Of a DNA stretch of 64,000 nt, positions 20,228-30,780 are shown piece after piece (positions within the stretch are counted from its first letter, which is position 1; every line of letters begins with the position of its first letter). This stretch comes from Vombatus ursinus (taxonomy: Eukaryota; Chordata; Mammalia; Diprotodontia; Vombatidae): assembly GCF_900497805.2 (NCBI RefSeq), contig NW_020954630.1, positions 10,486,449 to 10,550,448 of the forward strand, given 5' to 3'. A program made the position numbers and the translations under genes. The notes under the pieces were generated by a model, which made no database searches, was not told where the DNA came from, and was given only the letters and a program-made list of their open reading frames with translations.

Positions 20228-20395
20228 GTCAGCACCTTCTTTGCACCATATTGTCTTAGAGAGTTGCCTAGAGACCAGAGAAGTTGAGCCACTTGCTCAG
20301 GGTCAAACATCTTGCATGTGTAAGGGAGGGCTGTGAAAATAGGTCCTCTTGGCTTTGAGACTGGCTCTCTATCCACAATGCCAAGCATGCTTCAT
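20228..20395 (-). mobile_element. MIR-like SINE, reverse, inside L2
   Basis: 'CACCATATTGTCTTAGAGAGTTGCCTAGAG', 'GAGCCACTTGCTCAGGGTC' and 'CTGGCTCTCTATCCACAATGCCAAG'. It is the same type as 63487-63662. Confidence 0.7.
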
Positions 20396-20699
20396 CCAAT
20401 GCTATCACAGATCAAGAAAAATTTGTAATTAGTTTTATATAATGTGAATGTTACTTAGTCTACATAGTATGACATAGTCACAAAATTAACAAAATTTAAC
20501 TATTACCTATATTTACTAACCTCAAAATATATCAACCTTTGAACTTGAAAAGATCTTTCAACAAAGCTGGTTGTTCTTATTAAAGGAAAACTTCGAGAAT
20601 ATGAGTCTCCTGATGCTTCATCCTCTTGCCAGTTTAAACATTCTGTTCCACAATTTCTCATGGCAAAGGATACTGTTCCATGAGCAAAAAAAAAAGAGT

Positions 20700-21060
20700 T
20701 GAGAACTACTACCCTACACTCACATTTTCATCTGCCTACAGGTTCTCCTTCTGGATGCCCCACCTGAACCTCAAACTCAGCTTGCCCAAAATTCAACTCA
20801 TCATTGTAGGAAAACCTGTTCTTCCTTCTGACTACCCTATTCCCATCATTACTATCATTCACCCACTCCCTTTTACCTGAAGCCTTGATGTTTTCTTGGA
20901 ATTTCCCCCTCTTTTGCCTCTCATATCAAATCATTTGCCAAATGTTATCAATTCTATCACCTATAAACTCTCATATTTGCCAGCCTCCTCCTTTTACCAT
21001 AGCTACAACCACAGTAAAAGTGCTCATTACCATCTGCCCAGAGGCAATTGTTTCCTAGCC
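20700..21060 (+). mobile_element. L2 coding-end fragment (left half of an interrupted L2)
   Basis: 'CCCCACCTGAACCTCAAACTCAGCTTGCCCAAAATTCAACTCATC', then 'TATCAAATCATTTGCCAAATGTTATCAATTCTATCACC'. It is continued at 21320 after the SINE. Confidence 0.75.
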
Positions 21061-21064
21061 GGTC

Positions 21065-21315
21065 ACAGAATCGTTAATTTAGAGCTAGACAGGACTTCAG
21101 GAGTCATCTAAATAAACCCCCTTATTTTACAGATGAAGAAACTGAATCAAGAATGGCTACTGATGAGGAGGATGATGATAGTTAACACTTATTAAGGTTC
21201 ACAAAGTTCTTTACATATGTTATCATCTTTAGTTCATTGACTTGCCCAAGATCACAAAGGCATCAAGTAGTAGAGGAAAGAAAAACTCAGGTGCTCTGAA
21301 TCCAATCAATTCTTC
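21065..21315 (-). mobile_element. MIR-like SINE(s), reverse, nested in L2
   Basis: 'TTTAGAGCTAGACAGGACTTCAGGAGTCATC', 'TTATTTTACAGATGAAGAAACTG', then an internal 'TTAACACTTATTAAGGTTCACAAAGTTCTTTACATATG' from an ATT-tailed CORE-SINE. Two overlapping SINE pieces are likely. Confidence 0.6.
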
Positions 21316-21319
21316 TTCC

Positions 21320-21890
21320 ATTACATACTTGTGCCCCTCCAAACCATCCTTCAGTTTGATTCCAGATCTTCCTTATGTAGAGATCTGATCAGGCTATTCC
21401 ACTCATTCAAAAACCCTTTAATTGCTCACTATTGCCTACTGGCCAAAATTCCCATTTCCTCCAGGCTTCTATAATCTGGTACCTTCTCACAATAAATTAT
21501 TCCCTTCCCCATACACTACATTTCCACTAAACAGCACTAGTTGTCATCTGCTGCACTTATCCTTCCCTTTCCTACTTCTCTGCTTTTGTTTCTGCTGTTC
21601 CTTCTGCCTAAAGGTCCTACTTTCTTATCCCCTTGCAAATTCCTTACTGTCTTTTAAAGCCAAACTCAGACATCAACTCTTCTGGAAAACTTCTCTGATT
21701 CCTAAAGTGTGTAACAACATTTCTCTTCTTGGACTTCATGTAGGACTTTGCTCAAGCTTCTCATATACTTTTCTCATATATATTATGAGAATATATTCTC
21801 ATATCATAGTTATTTAGGGACAAGGACTGCACCTTGTATCAACTTAGTATATCTCACATTACAATGCTCTGCACAGATCTTAACTCAGTA
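21320..21890 (+). mobile_element. L2 3' part (right half of the interrupted L2)
   Basis: Follows L2 from the 'ATCAGGCTATTCCACTCATTCAAAAACCCTTTAATTGC' region through 'CTTCTGCCTAAAGG', 'AACTTCTCTGATTCC' and the 3' 'GGGACAAGGACTGCACCTTGTATC'. The longest L2 piece in the window, it no longer has an open frame. Confidence 0.8.
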
Positions 21891-21944
21891 GCTTAGCTTT
21901 TCCAGGGCAGTCTCTGAAGGTCTGATTTGAAGTGTTCAGCATTG

Positions 21945-22205
21945 GTAGCTAAGTGGCACAGTAGATAGAGTACTGGGCCTGGAGTTAGGAAAACCTGAGT
22001 TCAAATCCAACCTCAGACAGTTGCTTATTTTGTAACCCTGTCAAACCACTTAGCCTATGTTTGCCTCAGTTTACTCAACTGTAGAATAGGGATAATAAAA
22101 GCATCTACCTTCCAGGGTTGCTGTGAGGATCAAGTGAGATAATATTTGCAAAAAAGGTTAGCACAGTGCCTGGCACATAACAAGTACTAAATAAATGTTG
22201 ATTCT
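21945..22205 (+). mobile_element. CORE-SINE, full length
   Basis: 'GGTAGCTAAGTGGCACAGTAGATAGAGTACTGGGCCTGGAG' through 'GGGTTGCTGTGAGGATCAAGTGAGATAATATTTGC' to 'GCCTGGCACATAACAAGTACTAAATAAATG'. Confidence 0.88.
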
Positions 22206-22214
22206 CTTTCCCTT

Positions 22215-22370
22215 CTCTCTCCTGGAAGAGATGGCATTTGAGCAGAGTCTTAAAGGAAGCCAGAGACTCTAAGGGTCAGAAGTTGGGAGGGAGAGCATTC
22301 CAGGCAAGGGGAAAAGTCAATTCAGAGGTACTGAGATGGGAAATGAAGTGCTGTATACAAGAAACAGCAG
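22215..22370 (-). mobile_element. L2 fragment, reverse
   Basis: 'AGATGGCATTTGAGCAGAGTCTTAAAGGAAGCCAGAG' and 'GAGGGAGAGCATTCCAGGCAAGG' are the antisense L2 coding end. Confidence 0.8.
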
Positions 22371-22487
22371 AGTTTTTTTCTACTGTAACATTTCTCTGGT
22401 ACATAGCCCTTTTTCCCCTTCTCCCTTTACCTACATAGAAAAAAAAAAACATTCCTTTACCTCTCCCTAGTCCTTTTGACCAGGGAG

Positions 22488-22662
22488 GCACCGTGGTACA
22501 GTGAAAAAAACAGTGGATTTCACCATTGGAATCCTACCTCTCACTGGGATTATGTAACATTGTACACCATTTAGCCTCTCAGTCTGTTTCCTCACCTATA
22601 AAATGAGGGTGTTACATTTGATGACATATAGAGTTCTTTCTAGCTCTGAATCTGTTCTTATG
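22488..22662 (+). mobile_element. MIR-like SINE
   Basis: 'CACCGTGGTACAGTGAAAAAAACAGTGG', 'GCCTCTCAGTCTGTTTCCTCACCTATAAAATGAGG', tail 'GATGACATATAGAGTTCTTTCTAGCTCTGAATCTGTTC'. Confidence 0.78.
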
Positions 22663-22914
22663 ATAGCACCATTATTAAAAGGCAAAGAAACTCCTAACTC
22701 ATTTTTTGCTCAGACAGCCCTAGCCTATAGCATGCATCTCAAACTCCTAATGAATTATTCTAATTTGCTCCTTAATACAGAACACATCCCTAATTGCCTT
22801 CTATCATTCAGTGCTAGAAAAATCCGTGTCCTCAATAGTTGGCACCTATATAATTCTTGGAATCAAAAGGTCCTATATTCTTTATAAGGCCCTTTACTAC
22901 TTTATCAATTCATT

Positions 22915-22997
22915 CTGTGTGTATGTGTGTGTGCCTACAAAGATAAAGAGAGAATCTTTATAGATATCTATATTTATCTATCTATAGATATATATTT
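22915..22997. repeat. (TG)n / TATCTA low-complexity tract
   Basis: TGTGTGTATGTGTGTGTG, then repeated TATCTAT/ATAGATA units that are self-complementary. Confidence 0.85.
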
Positions 22998-23455
22998 TGA
23001 AGGTCACAGCTCAGGAAATACAACCTAAAAGTGTAAGAGCTCAGCTCCAAAGTATAAGGCTTGACATTCTGAGAGTCATAGGAAAATAGAGTGGTGTTTC
23101 CTTGGTTACAGTGCAATGGCTATCTACACAGGACAGGTGAGACAATAAAATCCCAGAGGTAACCCTGTCTCCCCCAACCTTCAATCTTCTCCACCAAGCC
23201 TGCTCTTAAGAAGCCAGTAAACAGATCACACCAATGATTAACTTGAGCTCCAGCTTTTTTCCTTTATGTATGTAGTTACTACTCATCCATAATCCATATA
23301 CCCCCAATACAAATCCTTGCAGAATTTAACATTTTAAAAAATAATCATCAACTTTTTTTCATTAACAATGATGCCAGGAATAAACGGTCACCATGCTTCC
23401 CCTTGGGATATGTATTTGAATCGCTGAATTCTGGAGTTGAAGCAGATGAGGATAA
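22998..23455. other. Unique sequence, nothing recognised
   Basis: No element or gene is supported in this stretch. Confidence 0.45.
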
Positions 23456-23459
23456 CAAT

Positions 23460-23632
23460 AAAGCAGTGACTTTAGAGTCAAAGGACCTCGGTTCAAAGCC
23501 TATGTCATTTATAACTTCTGTGATCCTGGACAAGTCATTCAACCTTTCTAGGCCTTGGTTTCCTCATTTATAAAGTGAGGGGGTCGGACTAGAGAACTTC
23601 TAAGGTCCTCGGGAATAAATCGATGATCCTTT
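23460..23632 (+). mobile_element. MIR-like SINE
   Basis: 'CAGTGACTTTAGAGTCAAAGGACCTCGGTTCAAAGCC', 'TGATCCTGGACAAGTCATTCAACC', tail 'GGTCGGACTAGAGAACTTCTAAGGTCC...GATGATCC'. Nearly complete. Confidence 0.82.
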
Positions 23633-23956
23633 CACCCTAGGACTGAGTTGTACACAAACAACACTGGAGGGCTCTTTAGGCACCATATTGTCAAAACCTG
23701 TATCTTAACAAGGATGTACCCAACAAATAAATGGATCCAGCTTTTGCTAAAGGGGAAAATCCACTGTCTCCCAAGACAACCCATTTCCTTTTTGCACAGC
23801 TCTAATCATTAAGAAATTTTAGAAATGTAAATCTGCTTCTTCAGAATTTCTGCCTACTACCCCCAATTTATGCCCTGAGAACCCAAGCAGAGTAAGTCTA
23901 ATTTTCTTCCAGGGAAGGGTTCTTCAAATACTTTAAGACAGCCATTGTAACTTTAC

Positions 23957-24385
23957 TAAGGTGAAGAGTGTTCATCTTAAAATCAAGAAGATATAGGTCA
24001 AATTCTATATCACATACTTATTAGCTATGTTACCTTGGGCAAGATATTTAATAACACTCAACCTCACTTTGCTTATCTCTAAAATGGACATGATATTAGC
24101 ACCTATCTCAAAGAGTGATTATAAGAATCAACTGTGACAAAATAAAATAAAAGGGCAGTTAGGTGGTGCAGTGGATAGAGCACTGGCCCTGAAATCAGGA
24201 GGACCTGAGTTCAAATCCAGCCTCAGACCAAATACTTGACACTTACTAGCTGTGTGACCCTGGGAAAGTCACATAACCCCAATTGCCTAAAAAATAATAA
24301 AATAAAATAAAAAAGAATCAAAAGTGATAATATACATAAAGCACTTTGAAAGCTTTAAAATCCAATGTAAACACTAGTTATTATT
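23957..24385 (+). mobile_element. CORE-SINE nested in L3, itself interrupted
   Basis: 'TTAGCTATGTTACCTTGGGCAAGATATTTAATAAC' and 'AAAGAGTGATTATAAGAATC' lie left of the inner SINE. 'GTGATAATATACATAAAGCACTTTGAAAGC...AACACTAGTTATTATTCG' is the tail on the right. Together they make one old CORE-SINE. Confidence 0.75.
24152..24312 (+). mobile_element. WSINE1-like SINE, innermost of a three-layer nest
   Basis: Starts GGGCAGTTAGGTGGTGCAGTGG and ends CCCCAATTGCCT with an (AATAAAATAAAA)-type tail. It is the least diverged of the three nested elements and so the youngest. Confidence 0.88.
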
Positions 24386-24650
24386 CGTGTTAGCATTTTC
24401 CAGACTAATATTCCCACTTTCTCCTACTATACTTTATATGGCATGAACTAAATAAAGGCTCTTCTCCCTGCTGGTTGGCCTTCTTGGGATGGTCTCCAGC
24501 CTCTTTGTCCCTATGTATAGTCTGAAGAGGGCAGAGAATAGCCAAACTATCACCTCCTAGTATTGGGTACCATAACTTTCATAATGCACTCCAAGATTTC
24601 ATTAACATAAGTCATCATTAAATGTTGGGCCCTATTACTATATCCTTAGC

Positions 24651-25695
24651 CCCATCATCCACTCAAAATAAATTGTTCCCGTCAGATGTTTAATGATTAT
24701 TTACTTTTATCTTAAACGCCACTTAATGCAATATCCTTCATTGACTTTGAGAACCTTTCAACTCTATTAACCAAGGAGGCCTGTAAGGTAGAAGCTGGTG
24801 CTTTTGGAAATTACACTTTAAAATCAGAGCCAAAAACCAAAGCAGGAAGTCAGAAAAAATTCAATCTTCTCTGGAATAATCATAAATTATACCCTCAGTG
24901 CCTCATTAGAAATTAGGGAGATACCACTAGCTTTTATCCACCCCTCTCTGTACTCATTTCTGTTTTCCCTAACCAGAATTAAATGTTGACTCTTAAAAAA
25001 AGCATAGAATATCTTACATTGCATAGACTTCCCTGCTAACAGTGAGAATTTGTTTTTTATTTACTCATTTATTTTAATCATTTTATGGGATCTAGGTCAG
25101 AGTCACCTTAGAATTGTCTGGGTGGAATTGAATTCTAGGATGACTCATCCTCTCCAAGAACACAGTTCCAAATCCCCAAAATACCAGCATGGCAATATAT
25201 CCCACCTTTTTCATTTTCTTGGACCTTTCCTTCACTCCCTCTGGTGGTGCTGCCAACAGTGAATTGCCTTCAGAACAGTAGTAAGAGAGGCAGGTTTAGA
25301 CCACAAAAATAAAGTGAATTGTCAGTTTCCAACTGATGAAGAGGTAGCTATTTAAAATTGTCGTAGAAAATAACTCAAGGCATAAATGTCTCTGTTATTC
25401 TTGAGACAAGGACTTTATAAAACCAGAAACAATGGAAACAATTAACTTATTGGCAGAACTGTAGTTTAAAGATTTTTTTTGGAAGTTGATCTGGAGTTTG
25501 CCGGTCTAGTTTCTCTCATGAGAAGATCCAAATGTTGACTTTTCCACTAGATTTGTGAATTTATTTATAAATGGGAAAAGTTATTTGCTTGGTACATCAT
25601 CCTTATAAGAAAAAAAAAAGGATTTTCCATTAGCAAATGCCACTATTCTTCCAACCCACCAAATCCAGTTTTTTTGTCTTTGCTCATGCCATTCT
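24651..25695. other. Unique sequence, little recognised
   Basis: AT-rich DNA. No coding, RNA or clear repeat signal is seen. Confidence 0.4.
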
Positions 25696-25696
25696 A

Positions 25697-25775
25697 CTCA
25701 AATGAGATATCTGTAAAGGGCTTAGCATAGTTTCAGGTACACAGTAGGTGTTACATAAATGCTTATTGCTTTCCC
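25697..25775 (+). mobile_element. CORE-SINE 3' tail fragment
   Basis: 'TCAAATGAGATATCTGTAAAGGGCTTAGCATAGTTTCAGGTACACAGTAGGTGTTACATAAATGC' is the SINE tail alone. Confidence 0.75.
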
Positions 25776-25799
25776 TCCTCTTCCACATTGGTGCAACAT

Positions 25800-26095
25800 C
25801 CCCATTGAAGTTCAGCACAATCCCACACCCCCTCAAAAGTCTCCCTGACTTCTTGCTGCTCCCATTTTCCTTTCCTGAAATTGCCAACTCATTCTGCTCC
25901 CCTTTGTGCTACATTTATCATTATTTAACTTTTATACACCTATAACAACTTCAAAACTAAACTGTAAGCTATCTGAAGGTAAGGACTTTAAGGGACTTTT
26001 TTGTGTCCCTTATGGAGCCAAGACCAGCACCTTGCATATACTGTGCACTAATTCAAGATTCTTTTTATTCATTAAATGCTGCTATTGCTGGTGCT
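25800..26095 (+). mobile_element. L2 3' end
   Basis: 'AAACTGTAAGCTATCTGAAGGTAAGGACTTTAAGGGAC...GCACCTTGCATATACTGTGCACTAATTC...ATTCATTAAATGC' follows the L2 3' untranslated end. Confidence 0.7.
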
Positions 26096-26295
26096 TAAAA
26101 GAATACTAAAAGCATATGGGAAATAAGGAAGACAATTGATGAAAATTTAATTTGCCCTTGAGTCTCTATGGTGTTTATGCGTTCTCACTTTTTCAAGTAC
26201 ACACTGGAACAGAGGTGAAAATCACAACAGCCAGTCACTCACTAGAGAAACTAAATTAGCAGCGAGAAAGTAGGAAAGGGACCTTTGAAACTAAC

Positions 26296-26308
26296 ACTCT
26301 CTCTCTCC

Positions 26309-26342
<34 letters not shown>

Positions 26343-26607
26343 CTGTGTGTGTGTATGCATATATAAATGTATGTATGTATATAGATACATATATACATAC
26401 CAATATACATGCATATATCCTAATATATAATAAATGCCTATATATGATATATAAATACATATGTTATATTTTATATGTATATATGTGTGTACACACATAT
26501 ACACATATATTTATGTGTATATGTATATATATGTATATGTATGTATATATGTATATATGTGTATATATGTATATATACACACACAAGTATATATATATGC
26601 ATATATA

Positions 26608-26667
<60 letters not shown>

Positions 26668-26685
26668 TATGTGTGTGTGCATGTG
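26296..26685. repeat. Complex (CT)n-(TG)n-(TA)n microsatellite region
   Basis: About 390 bp of (CT)n, (GT)n, TATG/CATA units and (AT)n. It includes (GT)n-(AT)n-(AC)n at 26610-26670 that is nearly self-complementary. The open frames of up to 142 codons on both strands here are repeat translations. Confidence 0.96.
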
Positions 26686-26879
26686 TCCCAGGACTTTTTT
26701 CTTGTCTATTTGAGTGTAAAATTTCAACCCCCTTTGATTTTGTTGCTTCATTTTTTGTACGGTTCAATCAGTCCCAGGGTAATGATGTCCATCTTACTCT
26801 ATCACAAAACAAGTGAGATGATCCTCATGGGGCCTTTTTTTCCCCTAGGTAGGAGAAAGCAGGTAGATCCATGCCTCCT

Positions 26880-27145
26880 GATAAACTGAATTTTGGATTA
26901 ACCTCTGTCGTTTAGCGATGCCAAATCCCCAATGTTCAAGCTGTTGCAGCCTTCGAATAACTGCCGAGCTCCAGGAAGCATCCCAAAAAAGGCTCAGCAA
27001 GACTGAGAACTGTTAAACCATGTGTACATTTTGTGGATTACCTCTAGCTAGTTTTTAGCTTATAGGCATTACTTTGGAATAATTGCAATTTGTAATTAAT
27101 TAGTTTTATAGCTATATTATTTATCCATAATTATCTATCCCAAAC
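26880..27145. promoter_or_regulatory. Possible conserved AT-rich non-coding island
   Basis: Non-repeat, with a homeodomain-rich segment at about 27080-27115 (GGAATAATTGCAATTTGTAATTAATTAG). Evidence is composition only. Confidence 0.3.
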
Positions 27146-27146
27146 T

Positions 27147-27224
27147 TTCAGGACTGTTCATCTGACTCCTTCCTTTCTCACTACTTCTCTTTCTTTCAGG
27201 GAGCTCCTACAAATTGTAGAAAGT
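27147..27224. repeat. Copy A of an unnamed two-copy sequence
   Basis: TTCAGGACTGTTCATCTGAC ... AGCTCCTACAAATTGTAGAAAGT aligns in the same orientation with 32934-33022 at about 70% identity by eye. No family is recognised. Confidence 0.5.
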
Positions 27225-27229
27225 AGTCA

Positions 27230-27425
27230 GTTAGTTGGCATAATGGTTAGGAGTAAGGCCTGGTATCAATATGACACCCGAGGTAGTTATGAGGATAAAA
27301 TGAGATATTTATAAAGTACTTTGCAAGACTTAAAGTGCTATATAAATGCCAGCTATTGTCATTATTTGTGAAGTGTTCTGTAAACCTTAAAGTGTTCTAC
27401 GAACACTAGTTACTATCAACATTAA
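27230..27425 (+). mobile_element. CORE-SINE
   Basis: Head 'TTGGCATAATGGTTAGGAG', then mostly tail: 'GGTAGTTATGAGGATAAAATGAGATATTTATAAAGTACTTTGC...TATATAAATGCCAGCTATTGTC'. The core is partly lost. Confidence 0.75.
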
Positions 27426-27536
27426 AAATAGCATTTATGGGTTGACTCACTGCATTCATGGGCACATTGCAGGAATTCAGGCTCATAATTGCTTCATTTC
27501 TTTATTTGGCAAGAAGAAAATAGCAGGAAAAGCAAT

Positions 27537-27790
27537 TAGTTGACAAGCATTCATGTGTTAGACACTGTGCTAAGTTCTACAGATAAAAAGAAAGGCCAAA
27601 ACCTGGTCCTTACCTTCAAAGACTCATATTCTAATGGGTGAGACAACATACAAACATCCATGTACTTCCAAGATATATTCAGGATAAATCTTAGGAGGAA
27701 GTCATCATATGGGCACAGGGGAAGGCTGATTATGGAAGGCTTCCATATTTTAGCAAGCCCCCTTTTAAAATCTCTCTGAAGGAGGATGGG
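27537..27790 (-). mobile_element. L2 3' region, reverse
   Basis: 'AAGCATTCATGTGTTAGACACTGTGCTAAGTTCTACAG', 'CCTTACCTTCAAAGACTCATATTCTAATGGG', then 'GGAAGGCTTCCATATTTTAG'. Confidence 0.75.
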
Positions 27791-27829
27791 CCCCATTTCA
27801 ACTAAAATTATCCCAGAGTAAGCAATGGC

Positions 27830-28440
27830 AGTTAAGTTACCTGGGTAGAAAAGCAGAACTCCTCAAAGACACCTAGAGCACATTTGCTGTTTCTGATACA
27901 AAGCACCAACTTTGTTTCTTTCTGCAATTCCAGGGACAATGAACCCAGGGCAGGCATTCAAGTTTGCAAGCCGCTGTATCAGTCAACGGCATATACATGC
28001 ATGCATTCTATTTATGCAAAAGCCAGCTGACCCCCTTCTCTCCCCCCCTCAACAAAAGAAAACATGTGAGTCCATTTTAAAGCAGCTCCCTGGGAACGTG
28101 CATGGGAAACTTGTTAAGTAATAATAGGTTTGACAACCAGACCTCCTGGGGAATGGTTTGAAAATTTAACCCAGTGATTTGAAACAGCAAATGCTGACAA
28201 ACCTCAGAGCAGCATTTCTTGGAGAAACCGAGGCTTGTAATATTGGAAACTTATGCCATACCTGCAGCATTTTAAGCATTCATCAGCCCATGGAGGGTAG
28301 CTGCTTCCTAGGAAACAATCTCACTGGATTATATTTTTTAAACGGGTTCATTTACTCCTTCCCTTGCATTCAGCCTTGGTCAGCTCCTGAAACAGCCAGT
28401 TAGAGCGATGTATGTAATAAGCAACAACAGTGACCCCTAG
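27830..28440 (+). promoter_or_regulatory. Enhancer-like or exon-bearing unique block
   Basis: Repeat-free and richer in GC than its surroundings. A good acceptor (TTTCTTTCTGCAATTCCAG, ending 27933) and a strong donor-like ACAT|GTGAGT (28066) bracket 132 nt, open in only one phase. The 27912-28121 frame continues past the donor. POU-like TATTTATGCAAA and AAATGCTGAC occur as well. Conserved non-coding DNA is the more likely reading; an exon is possible. Confidence 0.35.
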
Positions 28441-28847
28441 TGGGCACCCCACTGAGGCATCTCCCCACTGAGGAGCGGGTTTTGAGGTTTACAAGGATTC
28501 TGAATCACATCTGCAAATAAGGGATACTGACGTGAGGCAAAATAATATGCTTCAAAGGTCTATTCTGATATTAACCAAATGTGAATCTCAGTTAAGCAGT
28601 TAATGCCAATATAAGCTATCTAACCCTGGAACTTCTGGCTTCGTGAACATTCATTGGCCAATGAATATAGATGATTTCAATACTACTGTAGAGAACAAAT
28701 TATGACTTAGATCTAGTTCAATGGATCATTACACTGTTCCACATATATGGGGAAGAGTTCCTTCCACAATGTCAACAAGAATATTGTTTCAAGAGGGTGT
28801 TTCTCCAAAACAATTATTCTCAATTACTTGAATATGGTGCTGCTGCT
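28441..28847. other. Unique sequence, nothing recognised
   Basis: No feature is supported apart from a CTG/AAT simple run at its right end. Confidence 0.4.
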
Positions 28848-29105
28848 GCTAATAATAATAACAACAGTATTTATATATCACTTTAAGGTTTGCAAAGTCC
28901 TTGCCATATGTTATTTCATTTGAACCTTTGAATGACCCTGTGAAGTAGGTGTTATTTTTGTCTCCATTTTAAAGATGAGGAAACTGAGGCAGAGAGCTCA
29001 ATGACTTACCTAGGGTTGCATAGCTAGCAAGTATCTCAGGCAGGATTCAGATTTAAATTTTTCCAACTATGAATCCAATAGTGTATCCACTGTACCACTT
29101 AGCTT
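28848..29105 (-). mobile_element. CORE-SINE, reverse, full length
   Basis: (AAT)n, 'TTTATATATCACTTTAAGGTTTGCAAAGTCC', 'GATGAGGAAACTGAGGCAGAGAGC', 'GTGTATCCACTGTACCACTTAGCT'. The intact layout runs from tail to head. Confidence 0.88.
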
Positions 29106-29629
29106 ACTATTACTCTAATATCTTATTCACCATATTGACTAATGCATCTACCTGGCAGATGAAATTAAGAGTCCTTACTTTCTCTCTGTCCTTTCTAATT
29201 AGAAAAAAAAATTACAGCAAAACTCCTTGAAAGACAAGTGGTACTACTGATCAAAAAACTGACAATCTATTTATTACGGGGAAATAATCCAATTACATCC
29301 CAGTACCTCTAATACAAAAAATGCCTTTCTTTGCCTTCTTAGTCCTGTATATTAGTGAGACAACCAAAAGCATTTGCTAAGCACTTATATGCTATGAACT
29401 ATACTATCTTCCTGTTGCCAAATCTTATCCATAGCTTTCTCATAAATGCAGCCTCTTGCCTCATCCTGACTGTGGAAAACAGCTCCAAAGGCAAGCCTTA
29501 GGAGGCACTGTTCTCTTGACAATGCCTCTTAAAAAATATTAGATTCTCCCTTGCCCTTTTATCAGGATTTAGATGCGTTCAGCAAATTTGGCAAAATCCA
29601 TATGAACAACACTGAAGCTGAGGGTCTAC
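29106..29629. other. Unique sequence, nothing recognised
   Basis: No gene, RNA or repeat is supported. Confidence 0.4.
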
Positions 29630-29735
29630 AAAGTCTGGATAGAGCCACTGCCTTCATGGAGCTCACAGTCTAGTGGAAGGTAAGACATAACTGTAGATAA
29701 ATGTAAGATACAGTTACTGGTAAGTATAAGATACA
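29630..29735 (-). mobile_element. L2 3' fragment, reverse
   Basis: 'CTGCCTTCATGGAGCTCACAGTCTAGTGGAAGG' is the antisense L2 3' end. Confidence 0.6.
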
Positions 29736-29737
29736 GT

Positions 29738-29895
29738 CTGCAATCTATAATCTTAGAGACTTGCCTGAAATGCTGAAAAATTAAGTGACTTCCCCGGGGT
29801 CACACAGCCAGTAAGTGTTTCAGCAGCATAACTTAACTGCTGGTCTTTCTGGCTCTGAGGCTAGCTTTCTAAACCCCACACACCCTGTCTTTAGT
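29738..29895 (-). mobile_element. MIR-like SINE, reverse
   Basis: 'AAGTGACTTCCCCGGGGTCACACAGCCAGTAAGTGTTTCAG' and 'GGTCTTTCTGGCTCTGAGGCTAGC'. Confidence 0.75.
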
Positions 29896-29934
29896 AAAGG
29901 TAGCTGGGTGGGGCCCCCACATCCAGCTAAGAAG

Positions 29935-30183
29935 CTATCCCAATGGTGCAGGGGATATAGCAATGGAGTTGAAAACTCTGTAAGAGTTTGAAGTCTGCCT
30001 CAGTCACCTTCTAGCTTTGGGCCCTTCCCCCCCCCCACCAAATCACTTAGCCCCTCTCAGTCTATTTCTTCATTTGATAGGGTTGTGGTAGGGATCAGAT
30101 GAGAGAACATAGGAAAAATCCTTTAAAAGCCTCCAAGTGCTATGTAAATGCTATTATTATTATTATTATTATTATTACTACAC
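29935..30183 (+). mobile_element. CORE-SINE with (ATT)n tail
   Basis: 'CCCAATGGTGCAGGGGATATAGCAATGG' head, a C-rich expansion in the core, 'GGGTTGTGGTAGGGATCAGATGAGAG', 'TGCTATGTAAATGC' and (TAT)n. Confidence 0.82.
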
Positions 30184-30239
30184 AATAAGTAAATTAAGAG
30201 GTTGGCAAACTAGTCTGTGAGGAATGTTACTTACTCTCA

Positions 30240-30655
30240 AATGGGGAAATATTTCATAGAGGAAATGGCATATGAGCTGGGGTTTAAAGAATCACTAGTG
30301 ATTCGACGGGTAAAGAAGAGGGAGAATACTACAGACACACAGAACAATGTGAACAAAGACATGGAGAGGTCAGTGTGCACATGGAAAGAGTCCAGTTTGG
30401 CTGGAGCCTGGAGAATATTGAAGGAGATAATATAAAACTAGAAAGATAAGATAGAGGCCGATAGTGGAGAGCCTTGGATGTCAGGCAAAAGAATTTGAAC
30501 TTCCCTTAGCAGGCAGTGAAAAATTTTGAATGATGATATGCTACATCTATGCAAAAGGAAGACTTGTTTGGCAGTCACACGAAGTGAAGAATTGGAGAAT
30601 GGAAAGGAAAGAGTCAGAAAGACTTTTCATGAGGCTACTGCAATAGTTTCACAAG
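30240..30655 (-). mobile_element. L2 coding-end fragment, reverse
   Basis: A long antisense L2 stretch: 'GGAAATGGCATATGAGCTGGGGTTTAAAG', 'GTTTGGCTGGAGCCTGGAG', 'GAGAGCCTTGGATGTCAGGC', 'CATGAGGCTACTGCAATAG'. The frame is lost. Confidence 0.78.
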
Positions 30656-30780
30656 CCTTTTTCAGTCTTTAGACCGTGGCAAGAGGACCCAGAATGACTT
30701 CTCAAATGTTAACTGACATACTTTTTCAGTCTAGTCAGTCTTACATCTGGCCTTCAAGTATTCTTCCAGAATGCCCCCTT

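Larger units (their letters stand above)
23780..24650 (-). mobile_element. L3/CR1 LINE fragment, reverse, interrupted
   Basis: The left part (23780-23956: GCACAGCTCTAATCATTAAG..., CTTCAAATACTTTAAGACAGCC) and right part (from about 24386: TATGGCATGAACTAAATAAAGGC..., TATCACCTCCTAGTATTGGG, AATGCACTCCAAGATTTCATTAACA) are successive portions of the same antisense L3 3' region. A SINE nest at 23957-24385 splits them. Confidence 0.78.

Noticed and set aside
21422-21817. 131-codon plus frame
   Set aside because: Lies in an L2 fragment; the frame is incidental and no L2 protein motif is continuous.
26256-26889. Overlapping frames of 69-142 codons in five frames
   Set aside because: Translations of TG/TA microsatellite; no domain.
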